From contig CANIXM010000055.1 of the NCBI GenBank assembly GCA_947471245.1, positions 1 through 8,592 of the forward strand: DNA of 8,592 nt, read 5' to 3'. Source of the stretch: Paludibacteraceae bacterium. Lineage in GTDB: Bacteria; Bacteroidota; Bacteroidia; Bacteroidales; Paludibacteraceae. The position numbers and the translations under genes are program-made. Every line of letters starts with the position of its first letter. The stretch's first letter is position 1. This document shows positions 1 to 6,913 of this stretch, in pieces. A model generated the notes under the pieces. That model ran no database searches. It worked only from the letters and a program-made list of their open reading frames with translations, and was not told the origin of the DNA.

Positions 1-198
1 AGTGGCGAACAGTATCGTCCCGACCGTGTTTTGATAGATGGACAGCAAGCCACTGTCATTGATTATAAATTTGGCGATGCAGAAGACCCCAAACACCTGA
101 AACAGGTGAGTCGCTACAAAGAGTTAATCGCACAGATGGGTTATCGGGCGTCGGGCTTTCTCTGTTATGTAAGTTTAGGGAAAGTAGTTGAAGTCTAA
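1..198 (+). CDS. C-terminal end of a RecB-type nuclease domain, probably an AddA/UvrD-like helicase-nuclease (partial, 5' end outside window)
   Basis: Frame 1 is open from the first base to TAA at 196-198 and gives 65 residues. It shows the core of a PD-(D/E)XK nuclease of the RecB family: RPDRV with Asp8, then a beta strand ending IDYK (Asp21, Lys23), then QxxxY (Gln35, Tyr39), the order typical of these domains. In Bacteroidota this tail, ending in a short strand such as GFLCYVSLGKVVEV, is usual at the C-terminus of UvrD/AddA-like double-strand-break repair helicases, where the nuclease trims DNA ends before recombination. The helicase part cannot be seen, so a stand-alone RecB-family nuclease or a Cas4-like protein is possible but less likely. 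The gene ends 158 bases before dnaG, which has its own promoter, so the two are probably separate transcripts. Confidence 0.75.
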   Translation, partial: SGEQYRPDRVLIDGQQATVIDYKFGDAEDPKHLKQVSRYKELIAQMGYRASGFLCYVSLGKVVEV

Positions 199-316
199 AT
201 GACATTATTACAGAGTCTTATTTCCACTTTGTTTGTATCCTCACATCTAGTTGAAACAATGTGTATAAGTTTAAAGCTCACGTGAGGTGCCTTCCGAATT
301 TAAGCTGTAAATTTGC

Positions 317-324
317 TATCTTTG
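317..324 (+). promoter_or_regulatory. Bacteroidota -7 promoter element (TATCTTTG) upstream of dnaG
   Basis: TATCTTTG fits the Bacteroidota sigma-A -7 consensus TAnnTTTG exactly. It lies 32 bases before the dnaG ATG, which predicts a leader of roughly 25 bases. No good -33 TTTG is seen at the expected distance (around 290-298). The rest of the 199-356 gap holds nothing recognisable apart from a weak 5-bp inverted repeat at 242-263. Confidence 0.6.
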
Positions 325-356
325 TAACCCCAACCGTTCGTACCACTAACTAGCAG

Positions 357-2306
357 ATGATAGACCAAAATACCATAGACCGAATCATTGATGCCGCTCA
401 AATTCAAGATGTGGTGGGCGATTACATTGCCCTCAAGAAGCGGGGCACCAATCTATTGGGAATGTGTCCGTTTCACAATGAAAAAACACCATCCTTCATG
501 GTGTCGCCAGCTAAGGGTATTTTCAAATGTTTCGGTTGTGGCAAGGGTGGTAATGCCGCTCATTTTGTGATGAGTCATGAGCAAATCAGCTACTATGAAG
601 CCCTTAAAGTCTTAGCCAAAAAATACAACATTGAGGTTCATGAACGTGAACTGTCGCCAGAAGAAGTGGCGGTGCGTAATGACCGTGAGAGTATGTTTTT
701 GGTCAATGAGTTTGCGCAAAAGCACTTTTCACATACGCTCCATCATCACATCGATGGCAAATCCATTGGACTTAGTTACTTTCGCGAGCGTGGTTTTCGG
801 GATGACATCATCCTCAAATTTCAACTCGGATACAGCCTCGAAATACGCGACGCATTCACTCAAGCAGCCTTAAAAGCAGGTTACAACAAAGACTATTTAG
901 TAAAGACAGGTTTGACCATTGAGGGCGACAACAATTATATTGCTGACCGTTTCAGGGGTAGGGTGATGTTTCCTGTTCATTCTCTGTCGGGAAAAGTAGT
1001 GGCATTTGGAGGCCGTATTCTTAAAAAAGATGACAAGTTAGCCAAATATGTTAACTCGCCCGAATCGGAGATTTACCACAAGAGCAACGAACTGTATGGC
1101 ATCTTTTTTGCCAAAAAGTCCATCCTTCAGCAAGGGAGGTGTTTTCTTGTGGAAGGATATACCGATGTGATTTCAATGCACCAAAGTGGTATTGAAAACG
1201 TGGTAGCATCATCTGGTACAGCCCTAACGCCTCAGCAGATACGCCTCATCCATCGATTTACCGAAAATGTGACCGTCATTTATGATGGTGATAAGGCAGG
1301 TATCAAAGCTGCTATTCGTGGTATTGATTTGTTGCTCGAAGAAGGCATGAACATCAAAGTATTGTTGTTGCCCGACGGCGAAGATCCAGACTCGTTTGCC
1401 CGTAAGCTCAATGCGTCAGATTTCATTGATTATGTTGAGCGTGAGTCGTCAGACTTTATCCGCTTCAAAACCAAACTTTTATTGGATGATGCTGGCAATG
1501 ACCCTGTGAAACGTGCTGGCTTGGTGCTGGACATCGTTCGTAGCATTGCCATTATCCCCAACCAGGCTATTCGAAGTGAATATGTCAAAGAATGTAGCAC
1601 GCTCCTCAACGTGGAAGAGCAAATGCTCTATTTCGAAATCAACAAGCTGAAAATATCAGAAAATGAAAAACTTGGCACACGAAAACCCGATGCAGAAGCA
1701 AAGCCGACAGAACTCAACACTACGTCTCAAAACACCCAACTCACCAGTAATTCAAAGTTTCACACCGAGGAATCCAACCTCATCCACGTGCTTTTGAAAC
1801 ATGGGCATGAGTGTCTGACTTTTAAAGATGGAAACGAAAGTATGTCTATCACAGTAGCCAACTTTATTTTTTCGGAACTCGAATTGGATCAGTTAGAAAT
1901 GAATGAGCCGATTTATCAAAAAATCATTGATGATTACAAGGTTCAACAACAGCAGCAGGATTTTGACCCCAATCGCTATTTTTTACATCATTCGGACAAT
2001 GACATTAGTTTGATAAAAGCAGAGTCGATGTCCGAAAAATACCAGTTGAGTAAGATTCACTCCAAACTGAAAAAAGTAGAGACTGACTCCGAACGCTTGC
2101 TAGAAATAGTGCCACGTGTGGTGTTTGAATACAAAAATAGCATTTTGATAGACCGAATAAAGCAAAAACTCATAGAAATGAAAGCTGCCTACGAAGTCAA
2201 AAACAACCAGCGAATGGATGAACTGATGAAGGAAATGAGCCAACTGGAAGCTGTCAAAAAAGCACTTTCCAAAACATTGGGTGAAAGGATAATTATTAAG
2301 ATTTAA
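357..2306 (+). CDS. dnaG: DNA primase DnaG
   Basis: Makes the RNA primers for lagging-strand synthesis at the replication fork, together with the replicative helicase DnaB. The 649 residues show the normal order. The N-terminal CHC2 zinc-binding domain has Cys37, His40, Cys58 and Cys61 (CPFH, then CFGC). The RNA polymerase core carries DRFRGRVMFP at 197-206, FGGR at 217-220 and KYVNSPES at 230-237. A TOPRIM fold covers about 259-345, with the acidic residue in VEGYTDV (Glu266) and the Asp pair in YDGDKAG (Asp310, Asp312). A Ser/Thr/Asn/Gln-rich linker at about 434-470 leads to a diverged helical C-terminal region, presumably the helicase-binding domain, containing a short Gln run. Length is normal for the phylum. 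The ATG at 357 fits the family N-terminus and the promoter at 317-324. No rpsU or rpoD lies next to it, unlike the proteobacterial macromolecular synthesis operon. Confidence 0.98.
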   Translation: MIDQNTIDRIIDAAQIQDVVGDYIALKKRGTNLLGMCPFHNEKTPSFMVSPAKGIFKCFGCGKGGNAAHFVMSHEQISYYEALKVLAKKYNIEVHERELSPEEVAVRNDRESMFLVNEFAQKHFSHTLHHHIDGKSIGLSYFRERGFRDDIILKFQLGYSLEIRDAFTQAALKAGYNKDYLVKTGLTIEGDNNYIADRFRGRVMFPVHSLSGKVVAFGGRILKKDDKLAKYVNSPESEIYHKSNELYGIFFAKKSILQQGRCFLVEGYTDVISMHQSGIENVVASSGTALTPQQIRLIHRFTENVTVIYDGDKAGIKAAIRGIDLLLEEGMNIKVLLLPDGEDPDSFARKLNASDFIDYVERESSDFIRFKTKLLLDDAGNDPVKRAGLVLDIVRSIAIIPNQAIRSEYVKECSTLLNVEEQMLYFEINKLKISENEKLGTRKPDAEAKPTELNTTSQNTQLTSNSKFHTEESNLIHVLLKHGHECLTFKDGNESMSITVANFIFSELELDQLEMNEPIYQKIIDDYKVQQQQQDFDPNRYFLHHSDNDISLIKAESMSEKYQLSKIHSKLKKVETDSERLLEIVPRVVFEYKNSILIDRIKQKLIEMKAAYEVKNNQRMDELMKEMSQLEAVKKALSKTLGERIIIKI

Positions 2307-2388
2307 GAAGAAGATTCAATGTAGTTGGTTGTCCTGCATGTTTAGCAAATTCTAGAAAGTGTTTCAAAAAATTAAAACTAGATTTAAA

Positions 2389-2607
2389 ATGAAGTGCTAT
2401 GAACAAATGTCGAGAGAGGATTTTATGACTTTTTTTCGTGATGATAATAAATTGAACGAATTAAGTGTAGAAGATAGGAAGGAGATTTTCAGGTATATTT
2501 TATTAGGGAGTTCAGACTTTTCCAAACAGTTGCTAGATGAAATTTTGTCGGATTATTGTGTAGAGAACCTTGAAATATTAGAAATAAAGAATGGCAAAGA
2601 AGAATGA
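2389..2607 (+). CDS. Small hypothetical protein preceding the HNH nuclease
   Basis: A 72-residue protein that I do not recognise. It is charged and probably all-helical (ExFxTFFRDD, then LSVEDRKEIFRYILLGSSDFSKQLLDEILSDYC), with no signal peptide or membrane segment. I chose the ATG at 2389 because it sits behind an A-rich leader (TAGATTTAAA); a GTG at 2359 would add ten basic residues, and an in-frame stop at 2353-2355 prevents any longer form. Its 3' end overlaps the HNH gene by 17 bases, which suggests translational coupling and a joint role, for example regulator, immunity or accessory factor; that role is inference from position only. The gene is AT-rich like the nuclease and unlike dnaG, so it probably arrived with the nuclease. 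Confidence 0.7.
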   Translation: MKCYEQMSREDFMTFFRDDNKLNELSVEDRKEIFRYILLGSSDFSKQLLDEILSDYCVENLEILEIKNGKEE

Positions 2608-3358
2608 TTGGTCTAAAGATGAAACTATTATTGCTTTTAACGTGTATTGTAAAATACCATTCAAATGTAGCAGTAAAACCAATTCTACCATTATAAAATA
2701 TGCAAAAATAATTGGTCGGTCGCCGTCAGCTTTAAATATGAAGGTTGGTAACTTCGGACGATTAGACCCAGAACTTAAAAAGAAAGGCATCACAGGATTA
2801 GTTAATGGTGCTAAACTAGAAGAAGTGGTTTGGGAAGAGTTTAATGGAAACTGGGAAAAACTTGCTTTTGAAAGTGAACTGCTATTAGCAAAATTTCAAA
2901 ATAAACCAATTGAAGAAATAATTGATTTTGACATTGAAGGCTTACCACTAGGTAAAGAAAGAGAAACCATAATCAAAGCGAGAGTTAATCAATCATTTTT
3001 CAGAAGTACTATTTTGTCTTCATATAATCAAAAGTGTTGTATTACAGGATTATCAATTCCTGATTTTTTAGTTGCAAGTCATATTATTCCTTGGAAAACA
3101 GATGAAAAAAATCGTTTAAATCCACACAACGGTTTATGTTTAAATTCAATCCATGATAAAGCTTTTGATAGAGGTTTTATTACTATTACACCAGATTTCA
3201 AAGTGTTGATTTCAAAGTTTTTTAATGATTACTCCAGTGAAAGTGCTGTAAGAGAGTTATTTTCAAAATACAATAATCAGTCAATAATTTTACCGGATAG
3301 GTTTTTACCTTCTAAAGAATTTTTAGATTTTCACTATCATACCATTTTTAAAAAATGA
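2591..3358 (+). CDS. HNH endonuclease, putative restriction-type nuclease
   Basis: 255 residues with two parts. The N-terminal part (about 1-90) has the pattern W-x3-E-x3-A-x3-Y, then IPF, GRSPSAL, MKxGNFxRLDPE and GITGL, a helical module often seen in front of HNH domains in putative restriction endonucleases and likely to bind DNA. The C-terminal part (about 120-215) has GKERETIIKARVNQSFFR, then CCITG (Cys149-Cys150), the HNH core ASHIIPW with His164, NPHNGL with Asn180, and HDKAFDRG with His188. All expected metal and catalytic positions are present, so the enzyme is probably an active metal-dependent DNA nuclease. No methyltransferase is adjacent, so it is either an orphan acting on modified or foreign DNA, or a homing-like selfish nuclease. 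Two lines of the gene counted by hand are 28-30% GC, against 43-50% for two lines of dnaG, which suggests transfer. Overlaps join it to both small neighbours. Confidence 0.88.
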   Translation: MAKKNDWSKDETIIAFNVYCKIPFKCSSKTNSTIIKYAKIIGRSPSALNMKVGNFGRLDPELKKKGITGLVNGAKLEEVVWEEFNGNWEKLAFESELLLAKFQNKPIEEIIDFDIEGLPLGKERETIIKARVNQSFFRSTILSSYNQKCCITGLSIPDFLVASHIIPWKTDEKNRLNPHNGLCLNSIHDKAFDRGFITITPDFKVLISKFFNDYSSESAVRELFSKYNNQSIILPDRFLPSKEFLDFHYHTIFKK

Positions 3359-3560
3359 ATCATTGCACGAAAATTATTTTTGGAAAAGTGCACGTTGATA
3401 AATCCTTGAATGGTTCTGAATTTTTAGTTAAAGAGAAGGAAATGTATATCAAAAACTATTCATTTGATACTGAATTAGAATTAATTGCATTTTGAAAGGA
3501 GTAAATGAAACTGTGGGTTGGACTGAAATATACGAAACAGAGATAAACTCAATAAATTAG
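3355..3560 (+). pseudogene. Small third gene of the HNH cassette, broken by a one-base deletion
   Basis: An ATG at 3355 overlaps the HNH stop codon (ATGA) and opens a 46-codon frame ending at TGA 3493-3495. From 3492 onward the next frame reads LKGVNETVGWTEIYETEIN and ends at TAG 3558-3560. Adding one T to the four-T run at 3490-3493 joins the two into one 68-residue protein with a coherent C-terminal pattern: Tyr-x-Phe-x-Thr-Glu, then AFLKGV, then VGW. To my memory, small Bacteroidota proteins often end with this kind of 'AFLKG..E..GW' pattern. I infer a real gene with a recent frameshift, or a homopolymer sequencing error. No standard X-XXY-YYZ slippery site is present, so programmed frameshifting is unlikely. 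The function is unknown. The remaining gap, 3561-3609, holds nothing evident. Confidence 0.6.
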
Positions 3561-3609
3561 GTATCAGTTGGCATATCAATTACTTAAGTATTAATTACAA
3601 GACGATTCA

Positions 3610-4380
3610 ATGATTCTATTTGACCAAATAATTTTCGGACCCATTCGTAGTCGGCGTTTAGGATTGTCGCTGGGTGTGAACCTGCTTCCTACCGATGCTA
3701 AGATATGTTCGTTTGACTGTATCTACTGCGAGTGTGGCTTCAATACCACCATGCAGGAGGCTGTCATACCTACCCGTGAGCAGGTACGTGAAGCGCTCGA
3801 TGTGAAACTGGCTCAGATGGTAGCTGCCAATGAAATTCCTGATGTGATTACCTTTGCTGGTAATGGTGAACCGACCTTGCATGCGGATTTTGAGGAAATC
3901 ATCAACGACACCTTGGAGCTAAGAGACCGCCACTGTCCTACCTCCAAAGTGAGCGTTCTTTCCAATTCTACTCGGATTCATAAGCCGTCGGTGTGCAATG
4001 CGTTGAAAAAAGTGGACAATAACATTCTCAAATTTGATACTGCCATAGACCGCACTTTGCTACTTATCGACCGCCCCACTGGAAAGGGAGTGAGCGTGAG
4101 TTGGCTCATTGAAAACCTGCAAAAGTTCAATGGCAATCTTATTATCCAAACCATGTTTCTTCGCGGAGAATACGAAGGTGAAAAAATTGATAATACCACC
4201 GATGAGGAACTGACAGCGTGGATCAATGCACTGAAACTGATATGCCCCAAGCAAGTGATGATTTATTCAATTGACCGCGAAACACCTGCACAAGGATTGG
4301 AAAAAGTGTCTGTAGATGAACTGAATATTATAGCCGAAAAACTCAGAACACATGGATTTGAAGTCTCAGTGGCAGGATAA
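3610..4380 (+). CDS. Radical SAM protein, COG0731 type
   Basis: 256 residues. The radical SAM cluster motif is C-x3-C-x2-C at Cys33, Cys37 and Cys40 (CSFDCIYC), which holds the 4Fe-4S cluster that cleaves S-adenosylmethionine. Before it stands FGPIRSRRLGLSLGVNLLP, the N-terminal signature of the COG0731 group ('wyosine synthetase-like' radical SAM proteins). ITFAGNGEPTLH at 81-91 contains the GEP motif that contacts SAM. There is no SPASM or Cys-rich C-terminal extension. The archaeal relatives modify tRNA, but the bacterial substrate is not established and I do not assign one. The gene overlaps the following glycosyltransferase by 29 bases, so they are probably cotranscribed. Its GC content returns to the dnaG level, which marks the end of the AT-rich insert. 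The start fits the family N-terminus. Confidence 0.88.
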   Translation: MILFDQIIFGPIRSRRLGLSLGVNLLPTDAKICSFDCIYCECGFNTTMQEAVIPTREQVREALDVKLAQMVAANEIPDVITFAGNGEPTLHADFEEIINDTLELRDRHCPTSKVSVLSNSTRIHKPSVCNALKKVDNNILKFDTAIDRTLLLIDRPTGKGVSVSWLIENLQKFNGNLIIQTMFLRGEYEGEKIDNTTDEELTAWINALKLICPKQVMIYSIDRETPAQGLEKVSVDELNIIAEKLRTHGFEVSVAG

Positions 4381-5344
4381 ATTCATCCCACCACTCGGCG
4401 AGTTGACGGGGAAAGTGTTGGTCTGTCCGCTCAACTGGGGGCTGGGACATGCCACCCGCTGTGTGCCAATTATACGTGGGCTGCTGGCTCGTGGCTGTGT
4501 AGTAGTAGTGGCAGCCGATGGTTATCCATTGGCATTTCTCCAGCAAGCATTTCTTACGCTTCGATTCATTGAGCTACCTTCCTATCCTATTCGCTATTCC
4601 AAATCCAATTCTCAAATCCTCGCGATGGCCGTCAGTTTGCCACGTGTGATGGCTGGCATAGTCCGTGAGCACTTATGGCTGAAAAGTATCATCAAAAATG
4701 AAACGTTCGACTACATCATTTCCGACAATCGATTTGGGATGTGGCATCCAGAGGTACATTCCATCTACATCACTCACCAGATGATGATCAAAATGCCACG
4801 TGGCTTAAAATTCATGGAGAGCCCGGTTTGGAAAATACATCAACGAGTTATCACAAAATACAATCAATGTTGGATTCCAGACTTGGAAGCTGATGGTGGA
4901 TTAACACATGATTTGGCTCACCGATATCCACTGCCTGCACATGCCAGATTTATAGGCGCTTTGTCCAGATTTGACCAATTGACTACCGTAGAGCCAGATA
5001 CTAGCTATCAGATTTTGGTATTGGTTTCGGGCATTGAGCCCCAGCGCACACTTTTTGAGCAGGTGATGATTCGTAGGTTTGCAGGGTCCAGTGAAAAAGT
5101 GCTCATCCTTACTGGGCAACCGTCTGACCAACTTCCCACACTGCACAAAGGAAATATCACACTACTCCCACACCTCGATGATGATAAATTAGCTGCCACC
5201 ATCCTGGGAGCCGAGAAAATCATTTCCCGCTCTGGCTATTCCACCATCATGGATTTGTATGCGCTAGGGTGCCTTCACAAAGCAGAACTTATTCCCACAC
5301 CTGGGCAAACCGAACAAGAATATTTGGCTACTGTTCATCCATAA
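4352..5344 (+). CDS. GT-B fold glycosyltransferase-like protein with short C-terminus
   Basis: 330 residues. It has a GT-B/MurG-like layout: the N-terminal nucleotide-sugar-enzyme loop GLGHATR at 30-36 after a beta strand (KVLVCPLNW), the conserved stretch DYIISDNRFG at 120-129, and the C-terminal half with VSGIEPQRTLFE at 225-236, IISRSGYSTIMDL at 290-302 and LIPTPGQTEQEYLA at 313-326, the segment that binds the sugar nucleotide. This is a conserved Bacteroidota family, usually annotated only as glycosyltransferase; donor and acceptor are unknown. As I recall the family, members run on for about 25-35 residues after EQEYLA, but here a stop follows four residues later, and neither other forward frame supplies an obvious continuation. 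The only upstream ATG is at 4352, inside the radical SAM gene; GTG at 4415 would better match the usual short N-terminus, so the start is uncertain. Confidence 0.8.
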   Translation: MDLKSQWQDKFIPPLGELTGKVLVCPLNWGLGHATRCVPIIRGLLARGCVVVVAADGYPLAFLQQAFLTLRFIELPSYPIRYSKSNSQILAMAVSLPRVMAGIVREHLWLKSIIKNETFDYIISDNRFGMWHPEVHSIYITHQMMIKMPRGLKFMESPVWKIHQRVITKYNQCWIPDLEADGGLTHDLAHRYPLPAHARFIGALSRFDQLTTVEPDTSYQILVLVSGIEPQRTLFEQVMIRRFAGSSEKVLILTGQPSDQLPTLHKGNITLLPHLDDDKLAATILGAEKIISRSGYSTIMDLYALGCLHKAELIPTPGQTEQEYLATVHP

Positions 5345-5367
5345 CTCACCCTTCACCATTTGTTTGT

Positions 5368-5389
5368 ACGATTTTCACTGATAAATCGT
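5368..5389. promoter_or_regulatory. Perfect inverted repeat (7-bp arms, 8-base loop) upstream of the PqqD operon
   Basis: ACGATTT at 5368-5374 and AAATCGT at 5383-5389 are exact reverse complements around the loop TCACTGAT. The arms are AT-rich and no T-run follows directly, so it would be a weak terminator for the glycosyltransferase gene ending at 5344. It could instead be an operator, since its loop contains most of one copy of the direct repeat at 5373-5403. Confidence 0.45.
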
Positions 5390-5403
5390 TCCCTTTCACT
5401 GAT
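5373..5403 (+). repeat. Ten-base direct repeat TTTCACTGAT, two copies 21 bp apart
   Basis: TTTCACTGAT occurs at 5373-5382 and 5394-5403. The 21-bp period is two helical turns, so the copies face the same side of the DNA. The second copy ends 28 bases before the -7 element at 5432, about 43 bases before the predicted transcript start. This is where an activator or cooperative repressor could bind. The regulator is not visible in the window. Confidence 0.5.
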
Positions 5404-5431
5404 TCTATAATTAACATTTGAGAGTTTGTAT

Positions 5432-5439
5432 TACATTTG
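5432..5439 (+). promoter_or_regulatory. Bacteroidota -7 promoter element (TACATTTG) of the PqqD/ATP-grasp operon
   Basis: TACATTTG matches the TAnnTTTG consensus. It stands 66 bases before the chosen PqqD start at 5506 and predicts a leader of about 60 bases. A TTTG at 5417-5420 is too close (11 bases) to serve as the -33 element, so transcription may depend on an activator bound at the direct repeats upstream. The element also argues against the in-frame TTG at 5437 as a translation start, because that codon lies within the promoter. Confidence 0.6.
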
Positions 5440-5505
5440 CTTCATCAAAAAAATGACAGCACTCTCTATCAAATGTTGTTTCACCAAATAAACCTAAACA
5501 CACCT

Positions 5506-5745
5506 ATGAAACTAAAAAAGAACGTGGCCACAAGCGAAGAAGGATTTATTTTCAATCCCTCTACTGGCGATTCATTCTCTACCAATCCCATTGGGAAAGA
5601 CATTTTAGTGCTTCTTAAAGAAGATAAATCCGTCAAGGAAATTATAGAAGCTATCTGCGAAAAGTACGATGTGGAACCAGCTCAGTTTGAAAAGGATCTT
5701 GACGATTTCAAATCGCAACTTAGTGATTACGCTATTTTAGACTAA
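5506..5745 (+). CDS. PqqD-like protein (RiPP recognition element fold)
   Basis: 79 residues in the PqqD family (PF05402), a small winged-helix-like fold. It begins with the beta-strand part EEGFIFNPSTGDSFSTNPIGKDILVLL, followed by the helical part SVKEIIEAICEKYDVEPAQFEKDLDDFKSQL. The GFIFNPxTGxSFxxN signature and the EKYDV turn are typical. In known pathways such proteins bind the leader of a ribosomal peptide and present it to modifying enzymes; PqqD and the lasso peptide B1 proteins are examples. I chose ATG 5506 because the family begins here and because the longer in-frame start at 5437 lies in the promoter. The stop overlaps the ATP-grasp start (TAATG), so both proteins are made together. 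No peptide precursor gene lies nearby; the likely partner is discussed under the decarboxylase N-terminus. Confidence 0.88.
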   Translation: MKLKKNVATSEEGFIFNPSTGDSFSTNPIGKDILVLLKEDKSVKEIIEAICEKYDVEPAQFEKDLDDFKSQLSDYAILD

Positions 5746-6812
5746 TGGATATGGAAAAATCAACCAACCAACAACGCAAATTAGTCATTGCAGTCACCGC
5801 ACTCAATGCCATAGACAGTCCTGGTCCTGGTGTGGCTGTAATCAGAGCCATCAGAGAGTGTCCCGATTTTGACGTTCGCATCATTGGCTTATCCTATGAA
5901 GCGCTCGAGCCCGGCATTTACATGCACGATGTGGTGGACAAAACTTATCAAATACCTTACCCATCCGCTGGTACAGATAGTCTTTTTGGCAGATTGCTCC
6001 ACATCCACGAGATTGAAAAGATAGATGTGTTGATACCCAATTTTGATGCTGAGCTGTTCAATTTCATCAAACTACGCGACAAACTAAAAGCTTTAGGCAT
6101 TCACACTTTCTTGCCAGACTTGGAGCAGTTTGAAGCGCGTGACAAAATGAAGCTCTTTGAATTTGGAAAAAAGCATGGCCTTCATGTTCCTGCTGACAGA
6201 GTCATCTTTTCATCACGTGATTTACCTTCTGTGGCCTCGCAAATGGGCTACCCGATGGTGGTAAAAGGAAAATTTTATGACGCCATCATAGCCAATACGT
6301 TGGAACAAGCCGAAAAAGCATTCTATAAAATTCAAGCCAAATGGGGACTACCCATTATCGTACAGGAATTTATCAACGGTACTGAGATAAATATTGCCGC
6401 TCTGGGCGACGGTGAAGGAAATGCCATCAGCGTGATACCGATGCGCAAACTCTACATCACCGACAAAGGAAAAGCATGGGCGGGAATTACGCTTGAGGAA
6501 CAATCATTCATTGACCTTGCCAAAACGTTTATCAAAGCTACCAAATGGAAAGGCGGATGCGAACTGGAAGTGATGCAAACTTCGGATGGCAAATCCTACA
6601 TCATGGAAGTAAACCCTCGCTTCCCAGCTTGGATTTATCTCACCGCTGCAGCTGGTCAAAACCAACCTGCATCACTTGTCAAACTGGCACTGGGCGAAAA
6701 ACTCAAACCCTACACCGACTACGAAGTGGGCAAGATCTTTATCCGATACGCTTGGGATCATATTACCAACATTGCTGAATTTCAAAAAATTTCTGGCACT
6801 GGAGAACTTTAA
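5745..6812 (+). CDS. ATP-grasp ligase, carbamoyl-phosphate-synthase-like
   Basis: 355 residues. ATP-grasp enzymes activate a carboxylate as acyl phosphate and join it to an amine or other nucleophile. After a Rossmann-like N-terminal domain (VIAVTALNAIDSPGPGVAVIR at 14-34, LIPNFDAEL at 96-104) comes the ATP-grasp fold: FEARDKMKLFEF at 129-140, MVVKGKFYDA at 171-180 (ATP-binding Lys174), VQEFINGTEINIAA at 206-219 (Glu208, likely adenine contact), ELEV at 273-276 and MEVNPRFPAW at 287-296 (Glu275, Glu288 and Asn290, likely Mg binding). All key positions are present, so it should be active. The PqqD partner one base upstream suggests the substrate is presented on a protein or peptide. Substrate and product are unknown. 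The start ATG 5745 overlaps the PqqD stop; Met3 at 5751 is a possible alternative. Confidence 0.88.
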   Translation: MDMEKSTNQQRKLVIAVTALNAIDSPGPGVAVIRAIRECPDFDVRIIGLSYEALEPGIYMHDVVDKTYQIPYPSAGTDSLFGRLLHIHEIEKIDVLIPNFDAELFNFIKLRDKLKALGIHTFLPDLEQFEARDKMKLFEFGKKHGLHVPADRVIFSSRDLPSVASQMGYPMVVKGKFYDAIIANTLEQAEKAFYKIQAKWGLPIIVQEFINGTEINIAALGDGEGNAISVIPMRKLYITDKGKAWAGITLEEQSFIDLAKTFIKATKWKGGCELEVMQTSDGKSYIMEVNPRFPAWIYLTAAAGQNQPASLVKLALGEKLKPYTDYEVGKIFIRYAWDHITNIAEFQKISGTGEL

Positions 6813-6813
6813 A

Positions 6814-6834
6814 TAATTGATAATTGACAATTGA
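6814..6834 (+). repeat. Three tandem heptamers, (T/C)AATTGA
   Basis: TAATTGA, TAATTGA and CAATTGA stand head to tail directly after the ATP-grasp stop codon. As I recall, AT-rich runs of this type are common between genes in Bacteroidota genomes. They mark the start of a 148-base gap before the decarboxylase, in which no TAnnTTTG promoter was found. Confidence 0.6.
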
Positions 6835-6850
6835 TATTCGGAAAGGACAC

Positions 6851-6879
6851 ATTCTTAAGAAACAAAAAATGATTCTTAA
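6851..6879 (+). repeat. Direct repeat ATTCTTAA, two copies 21 bp apart
   Basis: ATTCTTAA occurs at 6851-6858 and 6872-6879, again with a 21-bp period. The first copy lies within the palindrome TTCTTAAGAA at 6852-6861. The low complexity makes a chance match quite possible. If real, it could be a regulatory site before the decarboxylase gene. Confidence 0.3.
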
Positions 6880-6913
6880 TTTACACCAAACTTATTAATA
6901 ATCACACCTCAAA

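Noticed and set aside
242..263. Inverted repeat CACAT/ATGTG as terminator of the first gene
   Set aside because: The stem is only 5 bp with a 12-base loop and no T-run follows, so it is within chance expectation.
2578..2793. Reverse-strand 71-codon frame opposite the HNH gene start
   Set aside because: It lies opposite the conserved N-terminal domain of the nuclease and has no recognisable features.
3487..3500. Programmed ribosomal frameshift in the small gene after the HNH nuclease
   Set aside because: There is no slippery heptamer of the X-XXY-YYZ type and no clear downstream pseudoknot; a lost T in a homopolymer explains it more simply.
3610..4380. Radical SAM protein as a peptide maturase working with the PqqD protein
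   Set aside because: It is of the COG0731 type without a SPASM domain, is separated from the PqqD gene by the glycosyltransferase gene and a promoter, and is overlapped with the glycosyltransferase instead.
4343..4546. Reverse-strand frames across the radical SAM and glycosyltransferase genes
   Set aside because: They lie opposite well-supported conserved genes, show no family motif and are typical shadow frames.
5437..5505. A 23-residue N-terminal extension of the PqqD protein from TTG 5437
   Set aside because: The TTG lies inside the -7 promoter element, and the added residues do not belong to the PqqD fold.
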